A DNA stretch of 64,000 nucleotides. Source: RH-AL1 sp965249685. Its GTDB lineage: Bacteria > Pseudomonadota > Alphaproteobacteria > Rhizobiales > Beijerinckiaceae. Within the stretch, counting starts at the first letter, position 1. Each line of letters opens with the position of its first letter. Shown here piece by piece: positions 55,526 through 64,000 of the stretch. Location of the stretch: the NCBI GenBank assembly GCA_965249685.1, contig CBDFMN010000003.1, positions 868,001 through 932,000 on the forward strand. Reading direction: 5' to 3'. The translations under genes and the position numbers were made by a program. The notes beneath the pieces were generated by a model. The model made no database searches. It was not told the DNA's origin and saw only the letters and a list, made by a program, of their open reading frames with translations.

Positions 55526-56728
55526 ATGGTCGTCCATCCGAGCTCAGGCGAGATCTCCTTGCGTATCCTCCACGTTCTCCGGGCCCCGCTGGGCGGACTT
55601 TTCCGGCACGTTCTCGACCTGACGCGCGAGCAGGTGGCGCGCGGCCACTCGGTGGGTCTCGTGGTGGATTGCCTGACCGGCGGTGAGCGCGCGGCCGAGA
55701 ACCTCGCGCGCCTCGAGCCGATCCTCGAACTCGGGATCTTGCGCCTGCCGATGCGCCGCGCGCCTCACCTGCAAGATGTCGCCGCTATCTTCCGCGTTGA
55801 GGGGCACGCGCGCCGGCTCGGAGTCGACGTGGTGCACGGCCACGGCTCCAAGGGCGGCCTCTACGCGCGCGTTCCCGCATACTGGCCGGGATCCTTCAAG
55901 CCGATCCGCTGCTACACGCCGCACGGGGGCAGCTTCAACCATGTCGCGACGCCCGTAGTCCAGGGGCTCTACATGGGCGTGGAGCGCCTGCTGGCGGCGC
56001 GCACCGACGTGCTGCTGTTCGAGAGCGTTTACATCGCCAACGTCTTCCACCAGCGGATCGGCGACACGCAGGCGCTTGTGCGGATCGTTCAAAATGGTAT
56101 CAGCCCGGAAGAGTTCGTCCCTGTGCGGCCAAACGTCGATGCCGCCGATTTCGTCTATGTCGGCGAGTTGCGCTCGGCCAAGGGCATCGACCTCCTGATC
56201 GAGGCCACCGCGATGCTGTCGCGCCGTCTCGGCCGCTCGCTCAAGCTGGTCCTGGTCGGCTCCGGCCCGGACGAGGCCAAGCTGGTGCAGCAGGCCGAGA
56301 CGGCCGGCATCGCGGCCGACGTGTCGTTTCCGGGCGCGATGCCGGCCCGCACCGCCTTCGCGATGGGACGAACGCTCGTTGTCCCGAGCCGCGCGGAATC
56401 GCTGCCCTACGTGGTGCTCGAAGCTGCCGGTGCGCAGGTGCCGATGATCGCCACCGACGTCGGCGGCATCGGCGAGGTGTTCGGTCCCTACCGCGACCGC
56501 CTGATCCGCTGCAACGACGCCGCGCTGCTGGCAAAAGATATGGAGCGGGTGCTGGCGACCGAAGCCGATACGGTACGCCGGCAAGCTACGGCGCTGGCGG
56601 ATTTCGTCTCCACGCGCTTCTCCATCGCCCTGATGTCGGACGCGGTGATCGCCGGTTACCGCGACGCCATCGAGCGTCGTGCCGCCGCCGCCGACATCTC
56701 CAAAAGCTCGTTCGCGCTTCCTTCCTGA
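55526..56728 (+). CDS. Glycosyltransferase family 4
   Basis: A 400-residue GT-B fold glycosyltransferase. The N-terminal half contains the family's LHVLRAPLGG start and HGHGSKGG; the C-terminal GT1 domain has VGELRSAKGIDLLIEA, LVGSGPDE and the EX7E-type region PSRAESLPYVVLEAAGA. It is likely to add a sugar to the lipid-linked repeat unit in the cytoplasm. ATG 55526 is used; a TTG at 55559 (RILHVL) is a possible start. Confidence 0.92.
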   Translation: MVVHPSSGEISLRILHVLRAPLGGLFRHVLDLTREQVARGHSVGLVVDCLTGGERAAENLARLEPILELGILRLPMRRAPHLQDVAAIFRVEGHARRLGVDVVHGHGSKGGLYARVPAYWPGSFKPIRCYTPHGGSFNHVATPVVQGLYMGVERLLAARTDVLLFESVYIANVFHQRIGDTQALVRIVQNGISPEEFVPVRPNVDAADFVYVGELRSAKGIDLLIEATAMLSRRLGRSLKLVLVGSGPDEAKLVQQAETAGIAADVSFPGAMPARTAFAMGRTLVVPSRAESLPYVVLEAAGAQVPMIATDVGGIGEVFGPYRDRLIRCNDAALLAKDMERVLATEADTVRRQATALADFVSTRFSIALMSDAVIAGYRDAIERRAAAADISKSSFALPS

Positions 56729-56746
56729 GCCGTCGAAAGCAAGCAC

Positions 56747-58288
56747 ATGGCCGCCTTTTCCGCACAAGACCTGCGCGCCGTCGACCTCGCCGGCGAGATC
56801 GCAGCCGATGCTCGCGTCAATCCGCACGCGCGCGAACTCCACGCACTCGCCGAATCCATGGCGCAGCATCGAGGCCGCCGCGTCATATCGCCGGTCATCC
56901 TCGAAGGACTTGTGCGGCTGGTCGAGCTGGCGCTCGCCATGGCCAGTGGCGTCGCGACCTATGCGCTCGCGGTCGTGGCGACAGCCGGCATCGAGGTCGT
57001 GCCGCTACTCGCCGTACCCCTCCTGTCGATGCTCGTCATGCTCGTGCTCCAGGCGCTCGGCGTGTTCCGGGTCGCCGTGTTCCGCGCACCGAACCTTTTC
57101 GCCTGGCGCGTCGCGCTGGCTTGGATCGGCGTGTTCGGTGCCGCCTACGCCATCTGCCTCGCCGCGCGGGTCGACGCGCTGTTCCTCGACGGTTGGCTGT
57201 TGCGTTGGGCGGCGACCGGCTTCGCCGCCCTGGCGATCGAACGCGGCGTGCTGTTCGTCGTAACCATGCGGCTCTCGCGCTCGGGCAGGCTGAGCCGGCG
57301 CACGGTCATCGTCGGCGGCGGCGAGGCGGCCCACAAGTTGCTGGACGACTTCTCCGTCCAGGGGAGCGAGGACCTGCACATCTTCGGGATCTTCGACGAC
57401 AGGACGGACATACGCTCGCCCGACGTCGTCGCGGGCTTCCCCAAGCTCGGCAACGTCGACGACCTCGTCGAGTTCGCGCGCCATACGCCGCTCGACCTCG
57501 TCATCTTCACCCTGCCGATCAGCGCGGAGCAGCGGCTTCTCGTCATGTTGCGCAAGCTTTGGGTGCTGCCCGTGGACATTCGTCTGGCGGCGCACATGAA
57601 CAAGCTGCGTTTTCGCCCGCGCGCCTATTCCTACATTGGCAGCGTGCCGGTCATCGACCTCTTCGACAAGCCGATCGCCGACTGGGACGTAGTGGTCAAG
57701 ACGATCTTCGACCGTGCCGTCGGCGCTCTTTGCCTGCTCGCCATGCTGCCGGTCATGCTGCTCGTCGCCCTCGCCGTAAAGCTCGACACGCGCGGGCCCG
57801 TCTTCTTCAGGCAGAAGCGCTATGGCTTCAACAACGAGCTGATCGAGATCTTCAAGTTCCGTTCGATGCACCACGACCGCGTCGACCTCACCGCCGCGAA
57901 GCTCGTCACCCGCGGCGATCCGCGGGTGACGCGGGTCGGACGGTTCATCCGGCGGACGTCGCTCGACGAGTTACCGCAATTGCTCAACGTGGTGTTCAAG
58001 GGCAACCTGTCGCTCGTGGGACCGCGTCCTCATGCCGTTCACGCCAAGGCCGACAACCGCCTCTACGACGAAGTCGTGGACAGTTATTTCGCCCGCCACC
58101 GCGTACGCCCCGGCATCACCGGCTGGGCGCAGGTGAACGGCTGGCGCGGCGAGACGGATACGCCGGAGAAAATCCAGAAACGCGTGGAATGCGACCTCTA
58201 CTACATCGAAAACTGGTCGATCTTCCTCGATATCTACGTGCTGCTGACGACGCCGCTGGCACTCGTAAGAACGAAGAACGCATACTAG
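56747..58288 (+). CDS. Polyisoprenyl-phosphate hexose-1-phosphate transferase (WcaJ/ExoY/HfsE-like)
   Basis: A 513-residue initiating enzyme that loads the first sugar phosphate onto undecaprenyl phosphate. Four N-terminal membrane segments (about residues 50-175) lead to a Rossmann-like region (VIVGGGEAAHKLL), a fifth hydrophobic segment (about 325-345), and the catalytic core with KFRSM, RRTSLDELPQLLNV, SLVGPRPH, RPGITGWAQVNG and DLYYIENWS. All marks of the WcaJ group are present. It lies 18 bp after the GT4 gene. Confidence 0.94.
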   Translation: MAAFSAQDLRAVDLAGEIAADARVNPHARELHALAESMAQHRGRRVISPVILEGLVRLVELALAMASGVATYALAVVATAGIEVVPLLAVPLLSMLVMLVLQALGVFRVAVFRAPNLFAWRVALAWIGVFGAAYAICLAARVDALFLDGWLLRWAATGFAALAIERGVLFVVTMRLSRSGRLSRRTVIVGGGEAAHKLLDDFSVQGSEDLHIFGIFDDRTDIRSPDVVAGFPKLGNVDDLVEFARHTPLDLVIFTLPISAEQRLLVMLRKLWVLPVDIRLAAHMNKLRFRPRAYSYIGSVPVIDLFDKPIADWDVVVKTIFDRAVGALCLLAMLPVMLLVALAVKLDTRGPVFFRQKRYGFNNELIEIFKFRSMHHDRVDLTAAKLVTRGDPRVTRVGRFIRRTSLDELPQLLNVVFKGNLSLVGPRPHAVHAKADNRLYDEVVDSYFARHRVRPGITGWAQVNGWRGETDTPEKIQKRVECDLYYIENWSIFLDIYVLLTTPLALVRTKNAY

Positions 58289-58323
58289 AGACCCGGTCAA
58301 GCGGGGCTCGGCGAGGGCCAATC

Positions 58324-59466
58324 GTGCGTGTCGGACGTCTCATTCTCTTCTCCTTCGCAGTGCTCCTCGCGCAACCGGTGCGGGCCGAACCGGCGTTGAC
58401 GCTGGTCGGGCCGCCGACCGTCGTCTATGACCCGGCGCGCGATGGTTGCGACGTAAACGACGTCCCCGACCTCAACCCGCGCGCCTTCCGCGACAGCGTC
58501 GGGCAGGTCGCGATGTTCGCGCTGCACTTCGTCAATCGGCCCCTGCGGGGAGCCGACCTTCACCACATGAAGATCGATTGCCGCGTGGCGCTCGGGAGCG
58601 CGTTCGATCCCGACCCCAAGCATTATGCCGACCGCAACTTCGTCGCCGCCACCTGGACGGTGGACGGCCGCTCGATCAGTGCTTTGATCCACCACGAATA
58701 TCATGCCGATCAGCACGGTCGGTGTGCCGCAGGCACCGACCTGGCCTGCTGGTACAATTCGGTCCTCGCCTATCGCTCGGGCGATGGTGGGGCGAGCTTC
58801 GTCAAGGCCAAGCCTTTGGTCGTCGCGTCGGCGCCGTTCACGCAGGACGTCGGACAAGGGCGCCACCGCGGCTTCTTCAATCCCTCGAACATCGTGACCG
58901 AGGGAGACCACCGCTACGTGTTCGCCTCGACGACGGGGTGGGACGGCCAACCGTCCGGCAATTGCCTGCTGCGGACATCCGATCCCGGCGACTCGGGCTC
59001 GTGGCGCGCCTATGATGGCGCTTCCTTCACCATCCGCTACGGCGATCCCTATCGATCAGGGCGGCGGCCAAAGCCCTGTCAGGTCGTGGCGCCCTTCGCC
59101 TATCCCGTCGGATCGGTGACGCGCCACCGCGCGAGCGGACTTTGGGTCGCGGTGTTCCAAGCCGCGGCAGGACACGCCTTTCCCGTAGACGGCTTCTATT
59201 ACGCGGTCGGTCCCGACCTGCTGCACTGGGGCGCGCCACGGCTGCTTCTGGCGGGGAAGACGCTCTACAACGACCTCTGCCAGGCAGGACCGGCGATAGT
59301 GGGCTACCCCGCCCTGCTCGACGCGCAGGCACCGGGCCGCAACTTCGACACCGTAGGCGACGACCCCGAGCTGTTCTTCACCACCATGCAGGTGCGCGGC
59401 TGCCAGACCGGCGAACGCCTGCTGATGCGGCGGCGCGTCCACATCGAGGCGGGGGTGGCGCGGTGA
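58324..59466 (+). CDS. Secreted cysteine-rich protein, predicted beta-propeller, unknown function
   Basis: A 380-residue protein with a signal peptide (cleavage near VRAEP, residue 22). I do not recognise a named family. It has one exact Asp-box (SGDGGASF, about residue 157), as in sialidase-type propellers, plus blade-like repeats such as RTSDPGDSGSW and GPDLLHW. Eight cysteines in the mature part suggest up to four disulfides. FFNPSNIV and the surrounding residues recall glycan-binding propellers. GTG 58324 is the start. Its stop overlaps the ligase start (GTGA), so it is firmly part of the polysaccharide operon and may bind, trim or anchor the polymer. Confidence 0.78.
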   Translation: MRVGRLILFSFAVLLAQPVRAEPALTLVGPPTVVYDPARDGCDVNDVPDLNPRAFRDSVGQVAMFALHFVNRPLRGADLHHMKIDCRVALGSAFDPDPKHYADRNFVAATWTVDGRSISALIHHEYHADQHGRCAAGTDLACWYNSVLAYRSGDGGASFVKAKPLVVASAPFTQDVGQGRHRGFFNPSNIVTEGDHRYVFASTTGWDGQPSGNCLLRTSDPGDSGSWRAYDGASFTIRYGDPYRSGRRPKPCQVVAPFAYPVGSVTRHRASGLWVAVFQAAAGHAFPVDGFYYAVGPDLLHWGAPRLLLAGKTLYNDLCQAGPAIVGYPALLDAQAPGRNFDTVGDDPELFFTTMQVRGCQTGERLLMRRRVHIEAGVAR

Positions 59467-60719
59467 GCGAGACGACGTCCCTTCCTAGAGCGATGGCAAC
59501 CCCGCGAGCGCTGCGGATCGACTACCAGCGCGTCGTCAATGCGGTCTTCGCGCTGCAGGTTTTCACCGGCATGATCTCGCTGATCGAGCCCTCGCCCTAC
59601 GACTTCGTGACCCTCCTTGCGATTCCCACCTGGCTGTTCGGCGGCTTCCGGATCCATCGCGGCGTTGTGCCCGTGCTGCTGCTATGGCTCGTCTTCGAGG
59701 GAGCGGGCTTCCTCGCGCTCCTCCCGCATTGGGAAGAAGCCGACCCGCGCCTCTACCAATTTCAATCGCTCTACCTGTTCGTCACCGTCGTCTTCTTCAC
59801 GATCTTCTTCAGCGAGCGCACCGTCAGCCGTGCCACCGTCTGCCTCAAGGCCTTTGCGGCCGGCGCGGTCGTCTCCGCCTTCATCGGCATCCTGGGCTAT
59901 CTCGACGTCGCCGGCCTCGGCGCGACGTTGACGACGGTGGAGAGCCGCGTCTCCGGCACGTTCAAGGACCCGAACGTGTTCGGCTCCTACCTCGTGCTCG
60001 CGGCGACGTACCTTCTGCAGATCCTGCTGCTGGGCACCACGCGGCGCGTATTGTTGACCCTGGCGAGCCTCTTTCTGGTGATCGTCGGCGTCTTCATCTC
60101 GTATTCGCGCGGCTCGTGGGGCGCAGCGCTCGGCGCCATGGCGATCATGGCTGTCGCTGGCTTTATCACGGCCGATACGCGGGCGATGCGGCGGCGCATC
60201 GTAAGGATGGGAGGCCTTGCCGTCGTGCTCGGCACGCTTGCCCTCGTGGGCGCCCTGTCGGACGCCTCCGTCCGCGAGTTCTTCCTTCAGCGCGCCGCCG
60301 TGACCCAAGACTACGATGAAGGCGTAACGGGCCGTTTCGGCAACCAGATGCGTTCGCTGCCGATGCTCGTGCAGCGGCCGGAGGGGTTCGGCCCGCTACG
60401 CTACCGCCTCATCTTCGATCTCGAGCCGCACAATTCCTACATCGGTGCTTTTGCCAACGACGGTTGGATCGGCGGCTTCGCCTGGTTCGGCCTTGTACTC
60501 ACGACGTGCTTCGTCGGTTTCCGCCTGATGGTGCAGCGCTCCCCCGTGCGGCGGCTGGCGCAAGTGTTCTGGCCGAGCCTCTTCGCGCTGCTCGTGCAGG
60601 GCTTTCAGATCGACATCGACCATTGGCGGCAAGTTTTCCTCTGCTTTGGCGCGGTTTGGGGTATGGAGGCGGCGCGTCTCCGCTTTCGGGAGAACGGGCC
60701 GGTAGAAGCGGAGACCTGA
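59463..60719 (+). CDS. O-antigen ligase/polymerase-type membrane protein (HfsC-like by context)
   Basis: A 418-residue protein with about ten membrane helices and the Wzy_C/ligase region around SGTFKDPNVFGSYLVL and YSRGSWGAA. A large periplasmic loop with RFGNQMRSL and EPHNSYIGAFANDG precedes the last helices, as in O-antigen polymerases and ligases. It probably polymerises or transfers the glycan. GTG 59463 overlaps the upstream stop by 4 nt; ATG 59493 is an alternative start. Confidence 0.88.
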   Translation: MSETTSLPRAMATPRALRIDYQRVVNAVFALQVFTGMISLIEPSPYDFVTLLAIPTWLFGGFRIHRGVVPVLLLWLVFEGAGFLALLPHWEEADPRLYQFQSLYLFVTVVFFTIFFSERTVSRATVCLKAFAAGAVVSAFIGILGYLDVAGLGATLTTVESRVSGTFKDPNVFGSYLVLAATYLLQILLLGTTRRVLLTLASLFLVIVGVFISYSRGSWGAALGAMAIMAVAGFITADTRAMRRRIVRMGGLAVVLGTLALVGALSDASVREFFLQRAAVTQDYDEGVTGRFGNQMRSLPMLVQRPEGFGPLRYRLIFDLEPHNSYIGAFANDGWIGGFAWFGLVLTTCFVGFRLMVQRSPVRRLAQVFWPSLFALLVQGFQIDIDHWRQVFLCFGAVWGMEAARLRFRENGPVEAET

Positions 60720-61096
60720 TGCTCGGGTGGACGATGACTTTGGCCGCGCTCGCCGGCCTGTTCGGCGCGGCAGGCGTCGGCGCTGCGGCGGCGGCGGCGC
60801 ATATCGCGGGCGACACGTCGCTGCGGACCGCGGCAGACTTCCTGCTGTTTCACGCCGCCGCCCTCCTCGGCCTGGTAGCCTTCGCGCGTGCGGCCCCGCA
60901 CCGAGGGCTCCTGGTCGCCGGGTCGCTCATCGCGGCGGGAACGGCGCTCTTCTCGGGCGACCTCGCCATCCGCGTCCTCGCCGGGCTGCGGCTCGCCCCG
61001 ATGGCCGCTCCTACCGGCGGCGTGCTGCTCATCGCAGGCTGGCTCGTCGCCGCGTTCGCCGGTCCGCTCGCCCTGCGAGGCAGGAGGGTTTCTTAG
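60719..61096 (+). CDS. DUF423 family membrane protein
   Basis: A 125-residue protein with four membrane helices matching DUF423 (YwdK/YgdD-like): GVGAAAAAAH, TAADFLLFHAAALLGL, GTALFSGDL, and PTGGVLLIAGW. No function is known. The ATG shares its A with the ligase stop (TGATG), so translation is coupled. It may be a passenger in the polysaccharide operon. Confidence 0.88.
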   Translation: MLGWTMTLAALAGLFGAAGVGAAAAAAHIAGDTSLRTAADFLLFHAAALLGLVAFARAAPHRGLLVAGSLIAAGTALFSGDLAIRVLAGLRLAPMAAPTGGVLLIAGWLVAAFAGPLALRGRRVS

Positions 61097-61139
61097 CTCT
61101 TAGCCCCTACCATGAGGCGTGGGGAACCGGAGAGACCCA

Positions 61140-62252
61140 GTGCCGCGCCATCGCTACCTCGTCCTCGACAGCTACCGCTTCGTGGCGGCGCTCGGTATCG
61201 TCGCCTACCATTTCGAGGCGCATTTCTCGCCCTTTCTGCCGCACCCGCGTGAGGCGCTGGCCGGCCTGCAGACGCTCGTCGACTTCTTCTTCGTGCTGTC
61301 CGGCTTCGTCCTGGCGCACAGCTACGGCGACAGGATCGGCGGTTGGACGGACTATGTCGACTTCCTGCGAAAGCGGTTCGCCCGCATCTACCCGCTTCAT
61401 GCCGCCACGCTCGCCTTCTGTGTCGCGCTGTTCCTCGTCGTCCGGTTCGCGGCGGTGCCCGTTCGCGATCCTTCCGTGATGGACATGACGGTCCTGGTCC
61501 CCAATCTCCTGCTCGTCCACGCCTGGGGCTTCGCCGATCACCCCGGCCTCAACGCGCCCTCCTGGTCGATCTCTGCCGAGGCCTTTGTCTACATCCTCTT
61601 CCCGCTCTTCGTGTTTACCGCCAATCGTCTCGGGCCCGCATTGTCGCTCGGCGTGGCGGGACTGGCCGCCGTCATCATCGAATTCGTCCGCGCTGCCTCG
61701 GGGCTGCCGCCGGGCACGCTCGCGACATTCGATTTCGGCATGATGCGGGCCGTGCCGATGTTTCTCAGCGGCGTCGCGGTCCATGCCTACGTCGCCGCTC
61801 GCGCGCCCAAACCGCTGTCCTGGCTTGTCCCGCACGGACTATTCGCCGTCATCCTCGCGCTGGCGGCCGCGCAGGCCCCTCTGAGCCTGATCGACGTGCT
61901 CTATCCGCCGCTGGTCGCGCTCATCGCGATCGCGGAACGCGGTGGACGACCGACGCGCCTCGCCTCGCCGGCAGCGGTGAAACTCGGCGCGGCATCGTTC
62001 GCGATCTACATGCTTCATACCTTCGTACAGATCGCCTGCGTCGCCCTCGTCCGCCGCACCGGTTGGACCAGCCTGCCCCAGCTATCGGCGGTTGCGCTCG
62101 GCGGCACGATCCTCGTGGTCGGGCTCGGTCTCCTCAGCGTCCGCTTCTTTGAAACGCCCGCGCGACTCTGGATCGGTGGGGTGCGGCGTGCACGGTCCGG
62201 TGGCGAGGTCGCCTCCGCGAGATCGCTCTCGAAGGCAGGCGCGCCGAACTGA
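61140..62252 (+). CDS. Acyltransferase family 3 (OafA/NolL-type)
   Basis: A 370-residue polytopic membrane protein that transfers acyl groups to sugars. Family marks are the N-terminal LDSYRFVAALGIVAYH (catalytic His), FFFVLSGFVLAHSY, RFARIYPLH, and WSISAEAFVYILFP. GTG 61140 has GGAGAG 5 nt upstream and is a much better start than GTG 61119. It lies 43 bp after the DUF423 gene and probably decorates the polysaccharide with acetyl or other groups. Confidence 0.9.
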   Translation: MPRHRYLVLDSYRFVAALGIVAYHFEAHFSPFLPHPREALAGLQTLVDFFFVLSGFVLAHSYGDRIGGWTDYVDFLRKRFARIYPLHAATLAFCVALFLVVRFAAVPVRDPSVMDMTVLVPNLLLVHAWGFADHPGLNAPSWSISAEAFVYILFPLFVFTANRLGPALSLGVAGLAAVIIEFVRAASGLPPGTLATFDFGMMRAVPMFLSGVAVHAYVAARAPKPLSWLVPHGLFAVILALAAAQAPLSLIDVLYPPLVALIAIAERGGRPTRLASPAAVKLGAASFAIYMLHTFVQIACVALVRRTGWTSLPQLSAVALGGTILVVGLGLLSVRFFETPARLWIGGVRRARSGGEVASARSLSKAGAPN

Positions 62253-62355
62253 CGCGCGCGAAGGGCTGTCAGGAATTGTCATCGTCATCAATCGTCGGCT
62301 GGACTTTGACAATGGCGCGAGGCAAGGATCGCCAGATGGCTGATTCAAAGAGTGT

Positions 62356-62742
62356 ATGACGGTGAGTGGTCACGGCACTGTTCCTAAACCTCGTGTCCTG
62401 ATCGTCGAGGACGAGGCGTTCATCGCCCTCACGCTCGAGGACATGCTGGACGAGCTTGGTTTCGCCGTGGTGGGTACCGTGTCTCATGTGGCGGAGGCGA
62501 TCGCTATGATCGGCCGCGAGGCGATCGACGGCGCGTTGCTCGACGTCAACCTGGGCAAGCAAAAGATCGATCCTGTCGCGGACCTGCTGGCAGAGCGCGG
62601 CTGCCCCTTCATCTTCACCACCGGTTACGGCCGCTCGGGCATTCCCGCCTCGCATGCCGACCGGCCCGTCCTGCAGAAACCGTTCCGCATGGACGACCTC
62701 GCGGCCATTCTCAAAACCGAGCTCAGTCTCACCGCGAGGTAG
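62356..62742 (+). CDS. Single-domain response regulator
   Basis: A 128-residue receiver domain with no output domain. It has the acidic pair in VEDEAFI, the phosphoacceptor D63 in LLDVNLG, the conserved Thr in FTTGYG, and the Lys in LQKPF, so phosphorylation should be possible. Similar receivers act downstream of HWE-type kinases in alphaproteobacteria, but none is encoded here. It sits 103 bp after the polysaccharide genes and may signal to them. Confidence 0.9.
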   Translation: MTVSGHGTVPKPRVLIVEDEAFIALTLEDMLDELGFAVVGTVSHVAEAIAMIGREAIDGALLDVNLGKQKIDPVADLLAERGCPFIFTTGYGRSGIPASHADRPVLQKPFRMDDLAAILKTELSLTAR

Positions 62743-62751
62743 ATCGCGCGC

Positions 62752-63591
62752 TCAGGCGACACCATCGGCGGGTGGGCGGGTTTCGCCTGGCTCTCCCGCG
62801 GCTGACCGTCTTGCGCCGGGCTGGGCCGGATGATCGAACAGCCCGTAGATCAACAAACCCGCGAGGAAGCCGCCGACGTGAGCCTCCCAGGCGATCGGCG
62901 CGTCGCCGACGCCCGGCATCGCGCCCGACACGCCGAACAGGAAGTTTGAGGCAAACCAGATCGCGATGAAGGTCAGGCAGCGGCGGTCGGTCAGCGTATC
63001 GCGAAGGCCGAGCACGGGTGAACGCTCTTGCATGCCGGAGAACGACCCTGGCATCGGCTGGAACATGAACCGCACCGCCGCTCCCATTGTACCAGACACC
63101 GCGGCCGAGGCGCCGACCACGGGCTCGAGGTCGGCGGGATGTGCGATGTAGTGGGCGAGCGCACCCGCGACGGTGCAGACGAGAAGGAGGGCAAGGAAAC
63201 GGGACACGTCGATGCGCTTTGCGACCGCACTGCCGAAGGCGACGAGCCACAGGCAATTGAGCCCGACGTGGAGCCAGCCGCCATGCAGGAAGGCGTAGGT
63301 GACCACCGTCCACCATTGCGCCGTGCCGTCGCCAAGGAAAGCCGCCGCGATCTGCGCCCGGACTTCGTCGTCGCGTGCGATCTGATTGAATGCGGTCGAC
63401 ACGCGGTCGGGGTCGAAGGCGAACGTGAAGCGGCCAGGCACGAAGGCGAAGCGGATCAGCAGCCGGCCATAGGCCTCCGCCGTCATCAGGGCGCCGAGGC
63501 CTTGGATCGCTAGCAGACCCGCGCAGAGGATCGGCACGACCGCCGGAATGTTGAACATCCGCTCGCGCCGCGGCAGTGTCTCCTCCGTCAT
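62752..63591 (-). CDS. Rhomboid family intramembrane serine protease
   Basis: A 279-residue membrane protein with six or more helices. The catalytic serine is S162 in GASAAVSG and the histidine is in EAHVGGFLAG, with the upstream HVGLNCLWL supplying the oxyanion His/Asn. All rhomboid active-site residues are present; the substrate is unknown. It lies 70 bp after prfB on the same strand. Confidence 0.92.
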   Translation of the reverse strand: MTEETLPRRERMFNIPAVVPILCAGLLAIQGLGALMTAEAYGRLLIRFAFVPGRFTFAFDPDRVSTAFNQIARDDEVRAQIAAAFLGDGTAQWWTVVTYAFLHGGWLHVGLNCLWLVAFGSAVAKRIDVSRFLALLLVCTVAGALAHYIAHPADLEPVVGASAAVSGTMGAAVRFMFQPMPGSFSGMQERSPVLGLRDTLTDRRCLTFIAIWFASNFLFGVSGAMPGVGDAPIAWEAHVGGFLAGLLIYGLFDHPAQPGARRSAAGEPGETRPPADGVA

Positions 63592-63661
63592 GCCGCCGGC
63601 ATCCCCTGACCTCGCCCCCGCGCCATCCTACGGCTATCCTGCGGCGAGGTCTGACGCATGT

Positions 63662-64000
63662 CTAATCCACATCGTCCACGGCGCCGGGACCGCCGCCGTA
63701 GACGCGCTGGGCGAGAGAAGCCTCCATAAAGGAATCGATTTCGCCGTCGAGGACGTCGTCCGGCGCCCCGGAGGTGTGGCCCGTGCGCAGGTCCTTCACG
63801 AGCTGGTAGGGCTGCAGCACGTAGGAGCGGATCTGGTGCCCCCAGCCGATCTCCGTCTTGCTGGCTTCCGTCGCACTCGCCTCCGCTTCGCGACGCGTCA
63901 TCTCCGCCTCGTACAGCCTCGCCCGCAGCATGTTCCAGGCGGTGGCGCGGTTCTTGTGCTGTGAGCGCTCGCCTTGGCAGGCGACGACGATGCCCGAGGG
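63662..64000 (-). CDS. prfB: Peptide chain release factor 2, C-terminal part (cut by window edge)
   Basis: The last 112 residues of RF2, which releases polypeptides at UGA and UAA. The visible segment begins PSGIVVACQGERSQHKN and continues with MLRARLYEAE, IGWGHQIRSYVLQPYQLVKDLRT and GEIDSFMEA, all typical of the RF2 C-terminus. The GGQ loop and the programmed frameshift site, if any, lie beyond base 64000. Confidence 0.96.
   Translation of the reverse strand, partial: PSGIVVACQGERSQHKNRATAWNMLRARLYEAEMTRREAEASATEASKTEIGWGHQIRSYVLQPYQLVKDLRTGHTSGAPDDVLDGEIDSFMEASLAQRVYGGGPGAVDDVD

Noticed and set aside
62306..62311. A ttgaca -35 box upstream of the response regulator
   Set aside because: No convincing -10 box follows at the proper spacing.

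Overview
The window is a high-GC chromosomal segment of an alphaproteobacterium, most likely Hyphomicrobiales (Rhizobiales). The clues are the suf gene order with a predicted Irr-type iron control element, the rluC-HAD-ATP12 group, ctaA beside a DUF2842 gene, and DUF1467. I see no insertion sequence, prophage, integrase or CRISPR array. Genes are densely packed, with many 4-nt start/stop overlaps and many GTG or TTG starts. The genus cannot be named from this sequence alone.

Layout: (1) 1-5600: the 5' part of glmU, then opgG-opgH for periplasmic glucans and an FTR1-type iron permease. (2) 5836-7359: a DEAD-box helicase. (3) 7585-14704: a complete SUF iron-sulfur cluster operon on the minus strand (cysteine desulfurase, sufB, C, D, S, T, A), preceded by a 17-bp palindrome that fits an Irr/ICE box. 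(4) 14979-24590: alpha/beta hydrolase, anmK, tyrS, a large AsmA-like protein, a one-cysteine peroxiredoxin, an M23 peptidase and a GH25 lipoprotein. (5) 24794-31249: a two-gene ABC system with a duplicated permease, a DUF985 cupin, a frameshifted mgtE, a deacetylase, a 32-residue membrane protein and tRNA-Leu(GAG). (6) 31384-43015: lipB; the pccB-pccA-GGCT-panC-acyP array; ppc; and rluC-HAD-ATP12. Propionyl-CoA carboxylase and PEP carboxylase are adjacent but divergent. (7) 43288-49996: fatty acid hydroxylase, two uncharacterised genes, tRNA-Lys(TTT), an L,D-transpeptidase, moaA, ctaA and small conserved genes. (8) 50000-62252: a polysaccharide locus. (9) 62356-64000: a single-domain response regulator, a rhomboid protease and the 3' end of prfB.

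The most interesting region is the polysaccharide locus. It combines a NodB deacetylase, a CelD/GNAT acyltransferase, a Wzc-like co-polymerase with a decayed P-loop, a minimal Wza-like lipoprotein, a GT4 glycosyltransferase, a polyisoprenyl-phosphate hexose-1-phosphate transferase, an O-antigen ligase/polymerase-type protein and an acyltransferase-3. That set resembles the holdfast (hfs) and unipolar polysaccharide (upp) pathways of alphaproteobacteria. In its middle sits a secreted, cysteine-rich predicted beta-propeller of unknown function, overlapping the next gene by 4 nt. Other points of note are the predicted iron control of suf without a neighbouring iscR, the mgtE frameshift, the ABC system without a binding protein, and the 32-residue membrane protein with a strong ribosome binding site.
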